From positions 124,001-188,000 of the forward strand of contig NZ_LMDY01000015.1 of assembly GCF_001425905.1 (NCBI RefSeq): DNA of 64,000 bases, read 5' to 3'. The notes under the pieces were generated by a model. The model saw only the letters and a program-made list of their open reading frames with translations. It was not told the DNA's origin and did not search any database. Shown piece by piece: positions 42,381-51,568 of the stretch. The position numbers and the translations under genes were made by a program. Numbering within the stretch: the stretch's first letter is position 1; each line of letters begins with the position of its first letter. The stretch comes from Methylibium sp. Root1272 (GTDB taxonomy: Bacteria > Pseudomonadota > Gammaproteobacteria > Burkholderiales > Burkholderiaceae_C).

Positions 42381-44441
42381 ATGAGGTTCTATGAGCGCTT
42401 TCAGCGGCTGCCGATCCGCAGCAAGCTGCTGGCCATGGTGCTGCTGCCGCTGGTGGTGGTGCTGCCGCTGCTGGGCCTGTTGCTGCTGGTCTGGGGCAAT
42501 GTCGCGCTGGACCGCCTGCTGATCACCAAGGTGCGCAGCGACCTCGCAGTGGCGCAGGGCTACTTCGAGCGTGTGCTCGGCGAGGTCGGCAGCAGCACCG
42601 CGGCGATGGCCGATTCCCAGGCGCTGCACCGTGCGCTCGGCGACAGCGCGGCGGCACCCGTCGATCCGGGCGTGTGGGTGGCCCTGCTGCAGGCCTTCAA
42701 GGCGCGCGAAGGGCTCGACTTCATCAACCTTCGCGCCCCCGACGGCACGCTGCTGGTCACCGACTTCGGCGCGGCGCCCGCCACCGACCGGCGTTCGCCC
42801 GCCTTCAGTGCCGCGACGACGGCCACCGTCGGCGTCCGCCCGCATGCCAGTGTCGAGGTGCTGCAGCCCGACGAGCTGGCACGGCTGGCGCCGGCGCTGC
42901 AGGACCGCGTCGTGGTGCCGCTGGTGAGCACGCGCAACGCCGCGCCCACCGACCGCACGCAGGAGGACCGCGCGATGGTGGTGCTGGCCACCGCGCCGGT
43001 GCGCGACGAGCGCGGCACGCTGCGCGGCCACGTGCAGGCCGGCGTGCTGCTGAACCGCAACCTGCCCTTCATCGACCACATCAACGAGATCGTCTACCCC
43101 GAAGGCGCCCTGCCCTTCGGCAGCCGCGGCACCGCGACGCTGTTTCTCGACGACGTGCGCATCAGCACCAACGTGCGGCTGTTCGGCGACGACCCCAAGA
43201 ACCGCGCGATCGGCACCCGCGTGTCGCAGGCGGTGCGCGACACCGTGCTCGGCGGCGGCCAGCCCTGGCTGGACCGCGCCTTCGTCGTCAACGACTGGTA
43301 CGTCTCGGGCTACCTGCCGTTGGCCGACGGCGCCGGCCGGCGCGTCGGCATGCTCTACGTCGGCTACCTGGAGCGGCCCTTCACCTGGCTGAAGTACGGC
43401 GTGCTGCTGAGCATCGGCGTGATCTTCTTCGCCGTGATGATCGGCGCGACCGTGGTGTCGCTGCGCTGGGCACGCAGCATCTTCAAGCCGCTGGAGCAGA
43501 TGGCGCGCACCATGCAGCAGGTCGAGGCCGGCAAGCTCGACGCGCGCGTCGGCGCGGTCGGCCACCACCCCGACGAGATCGGCCGGCTGGCCGCGCACCT
43601 GGACCATCTGCTCGACGTGATCGACGACAAGACACGCGCGCTGCAGCGCTGGGGCGACGAGCTCGACCGCAAGGTGGTCGAGCGCACGCACGACCTGGAG
43701 CAGGCGCAGGCGCAGCTGCTGCGCTCGGAGAAGCTCGCCACCGTGGGCCAGCTCACCGCCAGCATCGCGCACGAGGTCAACAACCCGATCGCGGTGATCC
43801 AGGGCAACCTCGACCTGCTGCGCGAGCTGCTCGGGCCGCAGACGGCCGCCAAGGTCGACGCCGAGCTTCGGCTGGTGGACGAGCAGATCGAACGCATGCG
43901 GCTCATCGTCACGCAGCTGCTGCAGTTCGCACGCCCGAACGAGTACGCCGGCTACGTGGACAGCGTGCACGCGTCGCGCGCGCTCGACGACTCGCTGCTG
44001 CTGGTCGGGCCGCAGCTCGCGCGCACTCGCATCGCCGTGCAGCGCGACGAGCAGGCGACGGCCAGCGCCGCCATCAACCGCCAGGAGCTGCAGCAGGTGC
44101 TGCTCAACCTGCTGATCAACGCGCTGCACGCGATGCCCGACAGCGGCACGCTGGCACTGCGCACGCGCGACTGGCACGCCGCCGACGGCCGCGTGCAGGG
44201 CGTGCAGATCGACGTGGCCGACAGCGGCCCCGGGCTCGGACCGGAACTCGAGTCACGGCTGTTCCAGCCCTTCGTGACGACCAAGACCGACGGCACCGGC
44301 CTGGGCTTGTGGATCAGCCGCAGCCTGATCGAGCGCTACGGTGGCACGCTGACCGCGCGCAACCGGGACGACGGCCCGAGCGGTGCGGTTTTCAGCGTGC
44401 GGCTCTACAGCGAGCCGCCGGCGGCGACGCTCCCGGCCTGA
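42381..44441 (+). CDS. sensor histidine kinase with extracytoplasmic Cache-like domain
   Basis: 686 residues from the ATG at 42381 (GAGG upstream). First membrane helix about 15-38; a large periplasmic sensor region about 40-335 of the Cache type; second helix about 336-360; HAMP; dimerisation domain with His464 in SIAHEVNNPIAVI; ATPase domain with DSGPGLGPELESRLF and GTGLGLWISRSL. Cognate of the adjacent response regulator. The ligand is unknown, perhaps an oxyanion or formate. All catalytic boxes are intact. Confidence 0.92.
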   Translation: MRFYERFQRLPIRSKLLAMVLLPLVVVLPLLGLLLLVWGNVALDRLLITKVRSDLAVAQGYFERVLGEVGSSTAAMADSQALHRALGDSAAAPVDPGVWVALLQAFKAREGLDFINLRAPDGTLLVTDFGAAPATDRRSPAFSAATTATVGVRPHASVEVLQPDELARLAPALQDRVVVPLVSTRNAAPTDRTQEDRAMVVLATAPVRDERGTLRGHVQAGVLLNRNLPFIDHINEIVYPEGALPFGSRGTATLFLDDVRISTNVRLFGDDPKNRAIGTRVSQAVRDTVLGGGQPWLDRAFVVNDWYVSGYLPLADGAGRRVGMLYVGYLERPFTWLKYGVLLSIGVIFFAVMIGATVVSLRWARSIFKPLEQMARTMQQVEAGKLDARVGAVGHHPDEIGRLAAHLDHLLDVIDDKTRALQRWGDELDRKVVERTHDLEQAQAQLLRSEKLATVGQLTASIAHEVNNPIAVIQGNLDLLRELLGPQTAAKVDAELRLVDEQIERMRLIVTQLLQFARPNEYAGYVDSVHASRALDDSLLLVGPQLARTRIAVQRDEQATASAAINRQELQQVLLNLLINALHAMPDSGTLALRTRDWHAADGRVQGVQIDVADSGPGLGPELESRLFQPFVTTKTDGTGLGLWISRSLIERYGGTLTARNRDDGPSGAVFSVRLYSEPPAATLPA

Positions 44442-44445
44442 GGCC

Positions 44446-45072
44446 CTAGTCGATCAGGTCGAAGCCCTGCGTCTCGACCTCGACGAAGGCGCGCAGGAAG
44501 CCGGCCACGGCACGGTAGAAGTCAGCGCGAGGGTGCGCCTCGATGGCGGAGCACAGTGCTTCGGCCCAGGTCTGCAGGTGGATGCGGAAGAAGCGCCGCT
44601 GCTGCTCCAGGTTGCAGATCTCCGGGTCGTCGCCGGCGATCAGGAAACGCATCACCTCGCACAGGCTGGCGATGTGGTCCTCGGTCTCGCTCACGCCGTC
44701 GGCGCGCTCCAGGCCCAGCGTGCGCAGGTCCGCGCGCAGTTCGACCAGCGGCCGGTCGTTCAGCGCCCCGGCCAGGTGGAAGGAGGCGTAGAGAAAGATC
44801 TCGGCCCGCCCGACACCGAGGAACAGTGCGTCGTATTCGGCGGCCACCGCGTCCGGCGGCACGCGCCGAGCTGCGGCCACCACCTCGCCCCAGGCCGGCT
44901 CGAGAAAGCCGCCCGGCGTGGGCGCCTCGGTGGGCGCCACGCGCAACTGCGCGTGGAAGGCGGCGTCGGGCGGAGCCACGAACAACTGCGCGAGCAGGCC
45001 GTAGATCTCGGCCCGGGCGAGTTCCTCGCGTTCGTCGGTCGGGGTGGCGAACTGGATCGGTTGCGGCTTCAT
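44446..45072 (-). CDS. TorD-family molybdoenzyme chaperone
   Basis: 208 residues, all-helical. Segments ELARAEIYGLLAQLFVAPPD, EYDALFLGVGRAEIFLYASF and DHIASLCEVMRFLIAG are typical of TorD/DmsD-like chaperones. It would bind the Tat signal or apoenzyme of formate dehydrogenase during cofactor loading. It ends 4 bases from the convergent kinase gene stop. Same strand as the accessory genes upstream. Confidence 0.9.
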   Translation of the reverse strand: MKPQPIQFATPTDEREELARAEIYGLLAQLFVAPPDAAFHAQLRVAPTEAPTPGGFLEPAWGEVVAAARRVPPDAVAAEYDALFLGVGRAEIFLYASFHLAGALNDRPLVELRADLRTLGLERADGVSETEDHIASLCEVMRFLIAGDDPEICNLEQQRRFFRIHLQTWAEALCSAIEAHPRADFYRAVAGFLRAFVEVETQGFDLID

Positions 45073-45103
45073 CGGGGGGCGTTGCTCCTGTCGGCTACGC
45101 GGC

Positions 45104-47260
45104 TCAGAGGTCGGTGATCTTCACTTCGTTCGGGTTCGTGTGCAGGTCGATCACGCGGCAGTCGCCGCACATCTTCAGGCGCTCGAGCGCCGCGCCCTGG
45201 AACATCGAGTGGCCGGCCAGCTTCGTCAGCATGCCCTCGATCGCCTTCTGCGTGCCGAAGGGCTTGCCGCACTTCACGCAGGCCCAGGGCTGCATCTCGT
45301 GCAGCACGCGCGGCTGCTTGCGCGCCTTGCCGCCGTCGGCCAGCCACAGGCGCGGCACCAGCGCCAGCGCGTCCTCCGGGCAGGTGACGACGCACAGCCC
45401 GCACTGCACGCAGTTCTTCTCGGTGAAGCGCAGTTGCGGGCGCTCGGGGTTGTCGCCCAGCGCGCTCTCGGGGCAGGCGCCGACGCAGCTCAGGCACATC
45501 GTGCACTTGCCGGTGTCGATCTGCAGGCTGCCGAACGGCGACGCCGCCGGCAGCGCGATCGCCTCGGGTACCGGCCGCGCAGGCGCCTGCGCCAGCAGGT
45601 GGTCGAGCGCAAGATCGAGCGTTGCGCGCTTGTCGGCCTGCACCGCGAAGCCGGCCGGCTGCGCGACGGTCTGCGCCGGCTCGGCCTGCAGCGCGGCGTC
45701 GAGCGAGGCGACGTCGCGCGCCTCGATCAGCCGCAGGTGGCGGCCGCGGTAGCCCAGGCCGTCGAGCAGCGCCTGGCCCACGGCCATCTGGGCCGCCACC
45801 GCCGCGCGGTAGTCGGGCGCCTCCTCGTCGGTCATCAGCACCCAGACCTGCGAGGCGCCGTGGGCGATGGCCGCGAGCCACAGGTCGAGCCCGACCGACG
45901 CCGTGTGGAACACATCGACCGGGATCACGCGCACCGGCACGCCGCGGACTGCCGGCTCGGTGCGCGCCGCGCGACCGAGCGCGTCGATCAGCTGCACGCC
46001 GGCACCCTGGCTGTGCAGCAGCAGGGCCGCGTCGCCGGCCAGCTTGGGCCCGCCGGCCTGGCGGTAGGCGGTGAGCAGCGTGCGCAGCCGCCGGCCCTGG
46101 TGCGCCGGCGTGGGCGTGGCGTAGGTCAGCGCGCCGCTGGGGCAGACGGTGGTGCAGGCGCCGCAGCCCACGCACAGGTTGGGGTTGACGGCGATGCCGC
46201 CCTTCTCCGGCCCGTTCTCGCTGCGCCGGCTGCCGATGGCCTGAGCGGAGCACACGTCGATGCAGGCGGTGCAGCCTTCGCGTTCGTTGCGGCTGTGGGC
46301 GCAGAGCTTGTGCCTGTACTGGAAGAACTTGGGCTTCTCGAACTCGCCCACCAGCCCGCGCAGGCGCAGCACCGCGGACACGAGCTGGGCCTCGTCGGCC
46401 GCGTGGAAGTAGCCCTGGGGCGGCTGGTGCAGGCCGATCAGCGGCTCGGCCCCGAGATCGAGCACGAGGTCGAAGCGCTCGGTGGTCTCGCCCGGCGCGC
46501 GCTGGAAGTCGATCGCGCCGGCGGCATCGCAGACCTTCACGCAGTCGCGGTGGGCGCTGCACTTGGCCAGGTCGACCTGGTAGCTGAAGTCGATCGCGGA
46601 CTCGGGGCAGGCCTCGACGCAGGCATTGCAGCGCGTGCACAGGTCCAGATCGATCGGGTTGGTCGAGGTCCAGGTCGCCTCGAAGGCGCCGAGCCAGCCG
46701 GTCAGCGCCGTCACCCGGCCCGCGGCGACCGGCAGGCTGCGCGCCTGCGGCAGCGTGCCGCCGGGCGCCGTGAGCAGCAGCGACACGTCGAGTGCGTCCT
46801 GCAGCAGCTGTGCGGCGCGCTGCGCCGCGTCGGCCGGGCCGACGATCAGGCAGCGCCCGGCCGAGCGGTAGCCGACGGTGGCGACCGGTTCAGGGTCGGG
46901 CAACTGGGCGGCCGCCAGCAGTGCGGCGAGCTTGGGTGTGAGCGTTGCAGGCCGTGCGCGCACGTCCTTCGACCAGCCGCCGGTCTCGCGCAGGTTGACG
47001 AAGCGGATCGGCCGCTCCTGCACGCCGGGCGCTCCCTCGGTCTCGGCGTTGAGCTCGAGGAACAGCCGCTGCTCCTGGGTGCAGGCGACCACCAGGTCCT
47101 CGCCCGATTTCGCGGCACGCTGGAACGCACCGGCCTCGCGGCGGCACAGCAGCGTGTGGACGACGTCGAGGCCGTCAGAGGCCGCCGGTCCCAGCGCGCG
47201 TTGCAGCGCCGGGCCGTCCAGCGGCATCGTCTGGTTGCAGTTGCAGATCAGGGTCTTCAT
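45104..47260 (-). CDS. polyferredoxin-like 4Fe-4S protein of formate dehydrogenase locus
   Basis: 718 residues from MKTLICNCNQT, a start expected for this family. At least five clusters: CTRCNACVEACPES, CVGCGACTTVCPSG, CTMCLSCVGACPES and CVQCGLCVVTCPED, plus CTACIDVCSAQ. N- and C-terminal regions carry extra Cys (for example CVKCGKPF). The gene starts 86 bases inside the end of the DUF3306 gene. Probably cytoplasmic and involved in electron supply or assembly of the formate dehydrogenase; precise role unknown. Confidence 0.85.
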   Translation of the reverse strand: MKTLICNCNQTMPLDGPALQRALGPAASDGLDVVHTLLCRREAGAFQRAAKSGEDLVVACTQEQRLFLELNAETEGAPGVQERPIRFVNLRETGGWSKDVRARPATLTPKLAALLAAAQLPDPEPVATVGYRSAGRCLIVGPADAAQRAAQLLQDALDVSLLLTAPGGTLPQARSLPVAAGRVTALTGWLGAFEATWTSTNPIDLDLCTRCNACVEACPESAIDFSYQVDLAKCSAHRDCVKVCDAAGAIDFQRAPGETTERFDLVLDLGAEPLIGLHQPPQGYFHAADEAQLVSAVLRLRGLVGEFEKPKFFQYRHKLCAHSRNEREGCTACIDVCSAQAIGSRRSENGPEKGGIAVNPNLCVGCGACTTVCPSGALTYATPTPAHQGRRLRTLLTAYRQAGGPKLAGDAALLLHSQGAGVQLIDALGRAARTEPAVRGVPVRVIPVDVFHTASVGLDLWLAAIAHGASQVWVLMTDEEAPDYRAAVAAQMAVGQALLDGLGYRGRHLRLIEARDVASLDAALQAEPAQTVAQPAGFAVQADKRATLDLALDHLLAQAPARPVPEAIALPAASPFGSLQIDTGKCTMCLSCVGACPESALGDNPERPQLRFTEKNCVQCGLCVVTCPEDALALVPRLWLADGGKARKQPRVLHEMQPWACVKCGKPFGTQKAIEGMLTKLAGHSMFQGAALERLKMCGDCRVIDLHTNPNEVKITDL

Positions 47261-47861
47261 TGGGGGCGTGGGGCACGGCGGCGACGGCGGGGGCCGGCGC
47301 GCCTGCGTCCTCGGCAGGGGGAAAGGTGGGTGGGGACGCATCGGCGACAAGCGCCGCGTCGGCAGAGTGGGCGGACGTGGCGGGCGCTTGCGCCGCAGCA
47401 CGGGCTTGGGCTTCGGCCTCGGCCTGCGCTTCGGCCGCTTCTTCGGCGGCGAACAGGCCCATGAACTTGGCCTGGTTCAGCTGGCGCAGCATGGCCATCG
47501 GGATCGGGTCGGGCTGGCTGTAGTCGTCGATGTAGATGTCGAGCCCGTCCATCACGTTGTAGTGCGGGTCGGTGAACAGCTTCTTGACGGCCGCGCGTTT
47601 GACATCCTCGTCGACGCCATGCGCGACGAAGCGCGACACCTCGTCGCCGGGCCGCAGTGCCGCCACGTCGTCCAGCGTCGGCAGGGGTTCGGTGGGCGCG
47701 TCGACCACCGGGTCGGCAGGCGAGGCCGGCACGACGGCGGGCGCCTCGACGACCGCGACGGGAGCGGCCGGCAGCGGCTCGTCCGGCGGCGGCCGGCCGC
47801 CCTTCACCGCGGCCTTGCGGCGCGACCAGCGCGACAGGAAACCGTCGTCGGCTTCGCTCAT
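47175..47861 (-). CDS. DUF3306 protein
   Basis: 228 residues. The N-terminus is FLSRWSRRKAAVKGG, and the core LFTDPHYNVMDGLDIYIDDY is the family signature. The C-terminal half is Ala/Pro-rich and low-complexity. The last 86 bases overlap the start of the polyferredoxin-like gene in a different frame; both readings look genuine. Function unknown, always near formate dehydrogenase genes as far as I recall. Confidence 0.83.
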   Translation of the reverse strand: MSEADDGFLSRWSRRKAAVKGGRPPPDEPLPAAPVAVVEAPAVVPASPADPVVDAPTEPLPTLDDVAALRPGDEVSRFVAHGVDEDVKRAAVKKLFTDPHYNVMDGLDIYIDDYSQPDPIPMAMLRQLNQAKFMGLFAAEEAAEAQAEAEAQARAAAQAPATSAHSADAALVADASPPTFPPAEDAGAPAPAVAAVPHAPNEDPDLQLQPDDAAGRPGAATRAGTGGL

Positions 47862-47892
47862 GAGCCTGCTCCGGCGCGGCAGCGCATGGCAT

Positions 47893-48393
47893 TCATCGCT
47901 GCTCCGGCGGCAGAAAGGAGGCCGGGCGCTTGCGACGCTTCGGCTCGGGCCGGTAGTGCTCGTCGTTCCAGGCCTGCAGCCAGGCGGTCACGTCGGGCGG
48001 CAGTGGCAGGTTGTCGACGCGCTCCTGCGCGTCGAGCCAGCGGCCGGCCTCGTTGTACGACAGGCTGACGATCTCGGGCCAGGCCCGCGACGGTTCGTCG
48101 TCGGCGATGCGCCAGCTGACGAACCACACGGGCGCGCCCGAGCTCAGGTTGAGGTAGTAGCCCTCGCACTCGTCGGCGAACAGCTCGATGGTGAAGCCGG
48201 GGTGCAGCCAGCGCGCAAGGCGGCCGTCGTCGCGCAGCAGGCGGGGCGTGGTGCCGAACGCGCCGTCGTCGTCGCGCAGCACCTCGACGAGCCGGAAGCG
48301 CCAGTCTTCCCAGCGGTTGGGACTGGCCTCGCGCTCGATCACCACCGCCACGGTCACGGAGGGTCGCGCTGCCGGGCGATCGCTTCCGTCCAT
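47893..48393 (-). CDS. DUF3305 protein
   Basis: 166 residues from the ATG at 48393. Motifs VTVAVVIEREASPNRWEDWR, FADECEGYYLNLSSGAPVWF and DVTAWLQAWNDEHYRPEP are as in DUF3305. Soluble, no cofactor motif. Located between DUF3306 and the Mrp gene, 31 bases from the former. Function unknown. Confidence 0.85.
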   Translation of the reverse strand: MDGSDRPAARPSVTVAVVIEREASPNRWEDWRFRLVEVLRDDDGAFGTTPRLLRDDGRLARWLHPGFTIELFADECEGYYLNLSSGAPVWFVSWRIADDEPSRAWPEIVSLSYNEAGRWLDAQERVDNLPLPPDVTAWLQAWNDEHYRPEPKRRKRPASFLPPEQR

Positions 48394-48410
48394 CCGTGTG
48401 CCGCCTCCGC

Positions 48411-49508
48411 TCAGGTGGTCTTGGAGATGCTGATCGTCGGGAACTTGGACGAATAGTCCTTGGCCTTCTCGGCGATCTTGATCGCGATCTTGCGGGCCAC
48501 GCTCTTGTAGATGCCGGCGATGTCGCCATCCGGGTCGCTCACCACCGTGGGCCGGCCGGCATCGGCCTGCTCGCGGATCGACATGCTCAGCGGCAGGCCG
48601 CCGAGGTAGTCGACGCCGTACTCGGCGCTCATCTTCTGGCCGCCGTCGGCGCCGAAGATGTGTTCGGTGTGGCCGCAGTTCGAGCACACGTGCACCGCCA
48701 TGTTCTCGACGATGCCGAGAATGGGCACGCCGACCTTCTCGAACATCTTCAGGCCCTTGCGGGCGTCGAGCAGCGCGATGTCCTGCGGCGTGGTGACGAT
48801 CACCGCGCCGGTCAGCGGCACCTTCTGCGACAGCGTGAGCTGGATGTCGCCGGTGCCGGGCGGCATGTCGACGATCAGGTAGTCGAGCTCGCGCCAGTTG
48901 GTCTGGCGCAGCATCTGCTCCAGCGCCTGCGTGGCCATCGGGCCGCGCCAGATCATCGGGCTGTCGGCGTCGACCAGGAAACCGATCGACATGACCTGCA
49001 CGCCGTAGTTCTCGAGCGGCTCCATGCTCTTGCCGTCGGCGCTCTCGGGCCGGCCCTCGATGCCCAGCATCATCGGCTGGCTGGGACCGTAGATGTCGGC
49101 GTCGAGCACACCCACGCTCGCGCCTTCGGCGGCCAGTGCCAGCGCCAGGTTGACGGCCGTGGTGCTCTTGCCCACCCCGCCCTTGCCCGAGGCCACCGCG
49201 ACGATGTTCTTCACGCCGGGCAGCAACTGCACGCCGCGCTGCACCGCGTGCGACACGATCTTCACGCCGAGGTTCGCGCTGACGTTCTCGACGCCAGGCA
49301 CGCCGCGCGCGGCGGCGATCAGCGCCTTGCGCAGCGCCGCGATCTGGCTCTTGGCCGGATAGCCCAGCTCGACGTCGAAGGCGACGTCGCCGCCTTCCAC
49401 GCGCAGGTTCTTCAGCTGCTTCGTCGACACGAAGTCGCGTCCGGTGTTGGGGTCGATCACGCGCTTGAGCGCGTCGAGCACGGCGCCGTCGTTCGGAGAC
49501 TGGGACAT
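48411..49508 (-). CDS. apbC: Mrp/ApbC-type iron-sulfur carrier ATPase
   Basis: 365 residues. N-terminal MIP18-like domain (about 1-95, [20 protein letters not shown]), then a deviant Walker [26 protein letters not shown], and the C-terminal [12 protein letters not shown] with the CXXC pair that holds a 4Fe-4S cluster between two subunits. Provides Fe-S clusters to apo-proteins; here it is 17 bases upstream of the DUF3305 gene and may serve formate dehydrogenase assembly. Confidence 0.94.
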   Translation of the reverse strand: MSQSPNDGAVLDALKRVIDPNTGRDFVSTKQLKNLRVEGGDVAFDVELGYPAKSQIAALRKALIAAARGVPGVENVSANLGVKIVSHAVQRGVQLLPGVKNIVAVASGKGGVGKSTTAVNLALALAAEGASVGVLDADIYGPSQPMMLGIEGRPESADGKSMEPLENYGVQVMSIGFLVDADSPMIWRGPMATQALEQMLRQTNWRELDYLIVDMPPGTGDIQLTLSQKVPLTGAVIVTTPQDIALLDARKGLKMFEKVGVPILGIVENMAVHVCSNCGHTEHIFGADGGQKMSAEYGVDYLGGLPLSMSIREQADAGRPTVVSDPDGDIAGIYKSVARKIAIKIAEKAKDYSSKFPTISISKTT

Positions 49509-49582
49509 GGGTACCTATGAAAGTCGATGCAAAGCCGCCTTCGAGTCTAGCCGAGGGTCGGTCCGCGACGCGGGGCCTCCGC

Positions 49583-51373
49583 TCAGGCCCCCACGCTGCG
49601 CAAGGGCAGGGAAATCCAGAATACGGCGCCGCTGCCGCTCACGGCCGGCATCAGCCCGACATGGCCGTCGAGCTGCACCATCTGCTCTCGGCAGATCGCC
49701 AGGGCAAGACCGATGCCGGGACGGCCGTCGGCCGGCTCCGGCGGGGCGAACGGGTCGAAGGCGCGCTCGGCAAAGCCGGCCGGCAGGTCGGGCCCGCCGT
49801 CGGCCAGCTCGACCCGCACCGTGTCGCCCTGCATCGTCGCGCTGACGCGCACCTCGCCGCCGGCCGGCGAGGCGTCGATGGTCAGCGACAGCAGGCGCGA
49901 CAGCAGGCGGCCGAGTTGCTGCGCGTCGGCCTGCACCGGCAAGGCGCCGTCGGCCGCGTGCAGCGTCAACCGGACCTGCTGGCGGCGCGCCCGCGCCTGG
50001 GCCGCGCGGACCGCGGCGCGCAGCTCCGAGCCCAGGTCGAGCGGCTCGACGCGCGCATGGCGCGGCCCGGCCCGCAGGCGCTCCAGCTCGAGCAGATCCT
50101 CCACCAGCGCCAGCGTGCGTTCACTGTGGCCGTGGGCCACCATGAGCTGCTGACGCAGCGGCGCCTCCAGCGCGCCGGCCGGCACCGTGGGCAGCAGTGC
50201 CAGCGCGTCGCGCACGTGCGCCAGCGGCAGGCGCAGCGCCTCGCCCAGCAGTGCCGCGAAGGCGTGCGTCAAGCGGCTGGCGCGCTCGGTCTCGCTGAGG
50301 TCGCGACACAGGCAGATGCCGATGCGTTCGCCGTCCACGTGGGTCTGCACGAGGGCGATCTCCATCGGCACCTCGATGCCGTCGTGGCCGGCCCGCCGGC
50401 CCGCGACGGTGTCGCGGCGCACGGTCCACGGCGACGGCGTGAGGCCGTCGAGCTCCGCCTCGGGCTGCGTGACCGGCCAGTCCAGGTCCTCGGCCAGCGA
50501 CGGGATCAGCAGAGAGATCGGCTGGCCGCCGATGCCCTGGCGCGAGCGGCCGAACATCACCTCGCCGGCCGGGTTGATCCATTGCACGTGGCCGGTCTCG
50601 TCGTAGGCGATCGCCGCTTCGCTGATGTGCTCGAGCAGCATGCGCAGGCGGCGCTGCGCGTCGAGCATGCGCTCCTGAGCCTGACCGCGCTCGCCGGCCT
50701 CGCGCTCCATCCGCCGGCCCGCGGCCACGAGCTGGGCGGCAAAGCCGCGCACCGCGAGCAGCGCCACGACGCCCAGCAGCGCGGCCACCACCGCCACCAG
50801 CACGATCAGCTTGTCGGTCGCCGCCGTCGCTGCCTGCAGGCCTGCCGTACGTTCGGCCTGCAGGCCCGCCTCGGTGCGCCGCAGGCCGGCGAGCTCGGCA
50901 CCGATGCGGTCCCGCGTCGGCGCGGCCACCCGGAACAGCGACTGCACGTAGGCCGAGCCCAGCCGCTGTCCGGCCGTGCAGGCCTGCTCCAGCGGCAGCG
51001 TGTAGAGCTGCTGCCATTCACGCAGCGCCATCGCGAGCGACTCGATGCGGCCGACCTGGGAAGGGTTGTCCGCCACCAGGCTGCGCAAGCTCGCCAGCGG
51101 CTCGCTCCAGCGGTTGCCGTTCGGACGCCCCTCGGGCGCCGAGGCCATCGGAGCGCCGACGGCCACGCACAGCGCTGTTTCGGTGGGCGGCGCCGTGAGC
51201 CGATCGAGTTCGGCCAGCGCGGCGATCGCCTGTTCGCTGCGCAGCCGCAGCTCCTGCGCCTGCAACAGCGCCGCGTAGTCACGCCAACCGATCAGCAACA
51301 GGCCGACCAGCAGCACGAGCAGGCCGCAGAAGGCCAGCGGCAGGCGCCACGCCACGTACAGTCCACGCGGCAT
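49583..51373 (-). CDS. histidine-kinase-like protein with degenerate catalytic sites
   Basis: 596 residues. Two membrane helices (about 8-30 and 188-207) flank a periplasmic domain; a PAS domain follows ([18 protein letters not shown]). In the dimerisation domain the usual HELRTPL reads EALRLPL, so the phospho-acceptor His is absent at the expected place. In the ATPase domain the N-box reads [10 protein letters not shown] without the key Asn, while FDPF and PGIGLALA are kept. It may be a pseudokinase or a regulatory partner. The conserved His could have shifted to a nearby position. No response regulator gene is adjacent. Confidence 0.8.
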   Translation of the reverse strand: MPRGLYVAWRLPLAFCGLLVLLVGLLLIGWRDYAALLQAQELRLRSEQAIAALAELDRLTAPPTETALCVAVGAPMASAPEGRPNGNRWSEPLASLRSLVADNPSQVGRIESLAMALREWQQLYTLPLEQACTAGQRLGSAYVQSLFRVAAPTRDRIGAELAGLRRTEAGLQAERTAGLQAATAATDKLIVLVAVVAALLGVVALLAVRGFAAQLVAAGRRMEREAGERGQAQERMLDAQRRLRMLLEHISEAAIAYDETGHVQWINPAGEVMFGRSRQGIGGQPISLLIPSLAEDLDWPVTQPEAELDGLTPSPWTVRRDTVAGRRAGHDGIEVPMEIALVQTHVDGERIGICLCRDLSETERASRLTHAFAALLGEALRLPLAHVRDALALLPTVPAGALEAPLRQQLMVAHGHSERTLALVEDLLELERLRAGPRHARVEPLDLGSELRAAVRAAQARARRQQVRLTLHAADGALPVQADAQQLGRLLSRLLSLTIDASPAGGEVRVSATMQGDTVRVELADGGPDLPAGFAERAFDPFAPPEPADGRPGIGLALAICREQMVQLDGHVGLMPAVSGSGAVFWISLPLRSVGA

Positions 51374-51493
51374 TCAGAGGCTCCCCGGCAAGGACCGCAA
51401 GGCGGCGGGACAGAGCGGACGGTGGGGGGGAGAGAGCGAGGTCATGCAGGGACGCGAGCCGGTTCGACAGGCCGGCGGCTGCCGGGCAAGAGG

Positions 51494-51520
51494 TGGATTA
51501 TCGGGGGCCAGACCTACAAT
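51494..51520 (+). promoter_or_regulatory. candidate sigma-70 promoter for metG
   Basis: TGGATT (51494-51499) and TACAAT (51515-51520) are separated by 15 bases and lie about 49 bases before the metG ATG. The stretch is less GC-rich than its surroundings. The spacing is short, so this is a tentative call. Confidence 0.35.
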
Positions 51521-51568
51521 CTTTTTCTTCGGCCATTGTCCCTGCCGGCCACCGCCGGCCCTGCTCCC

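Noticed and set aside
49517-51568. Apparent N-terminal extension of metG through the kinase region
   Set aside because: The frame stays open only by chance; the conserved MetRS N-terminus begins at 51569 and the extension is antisense to the kinase-like gene.
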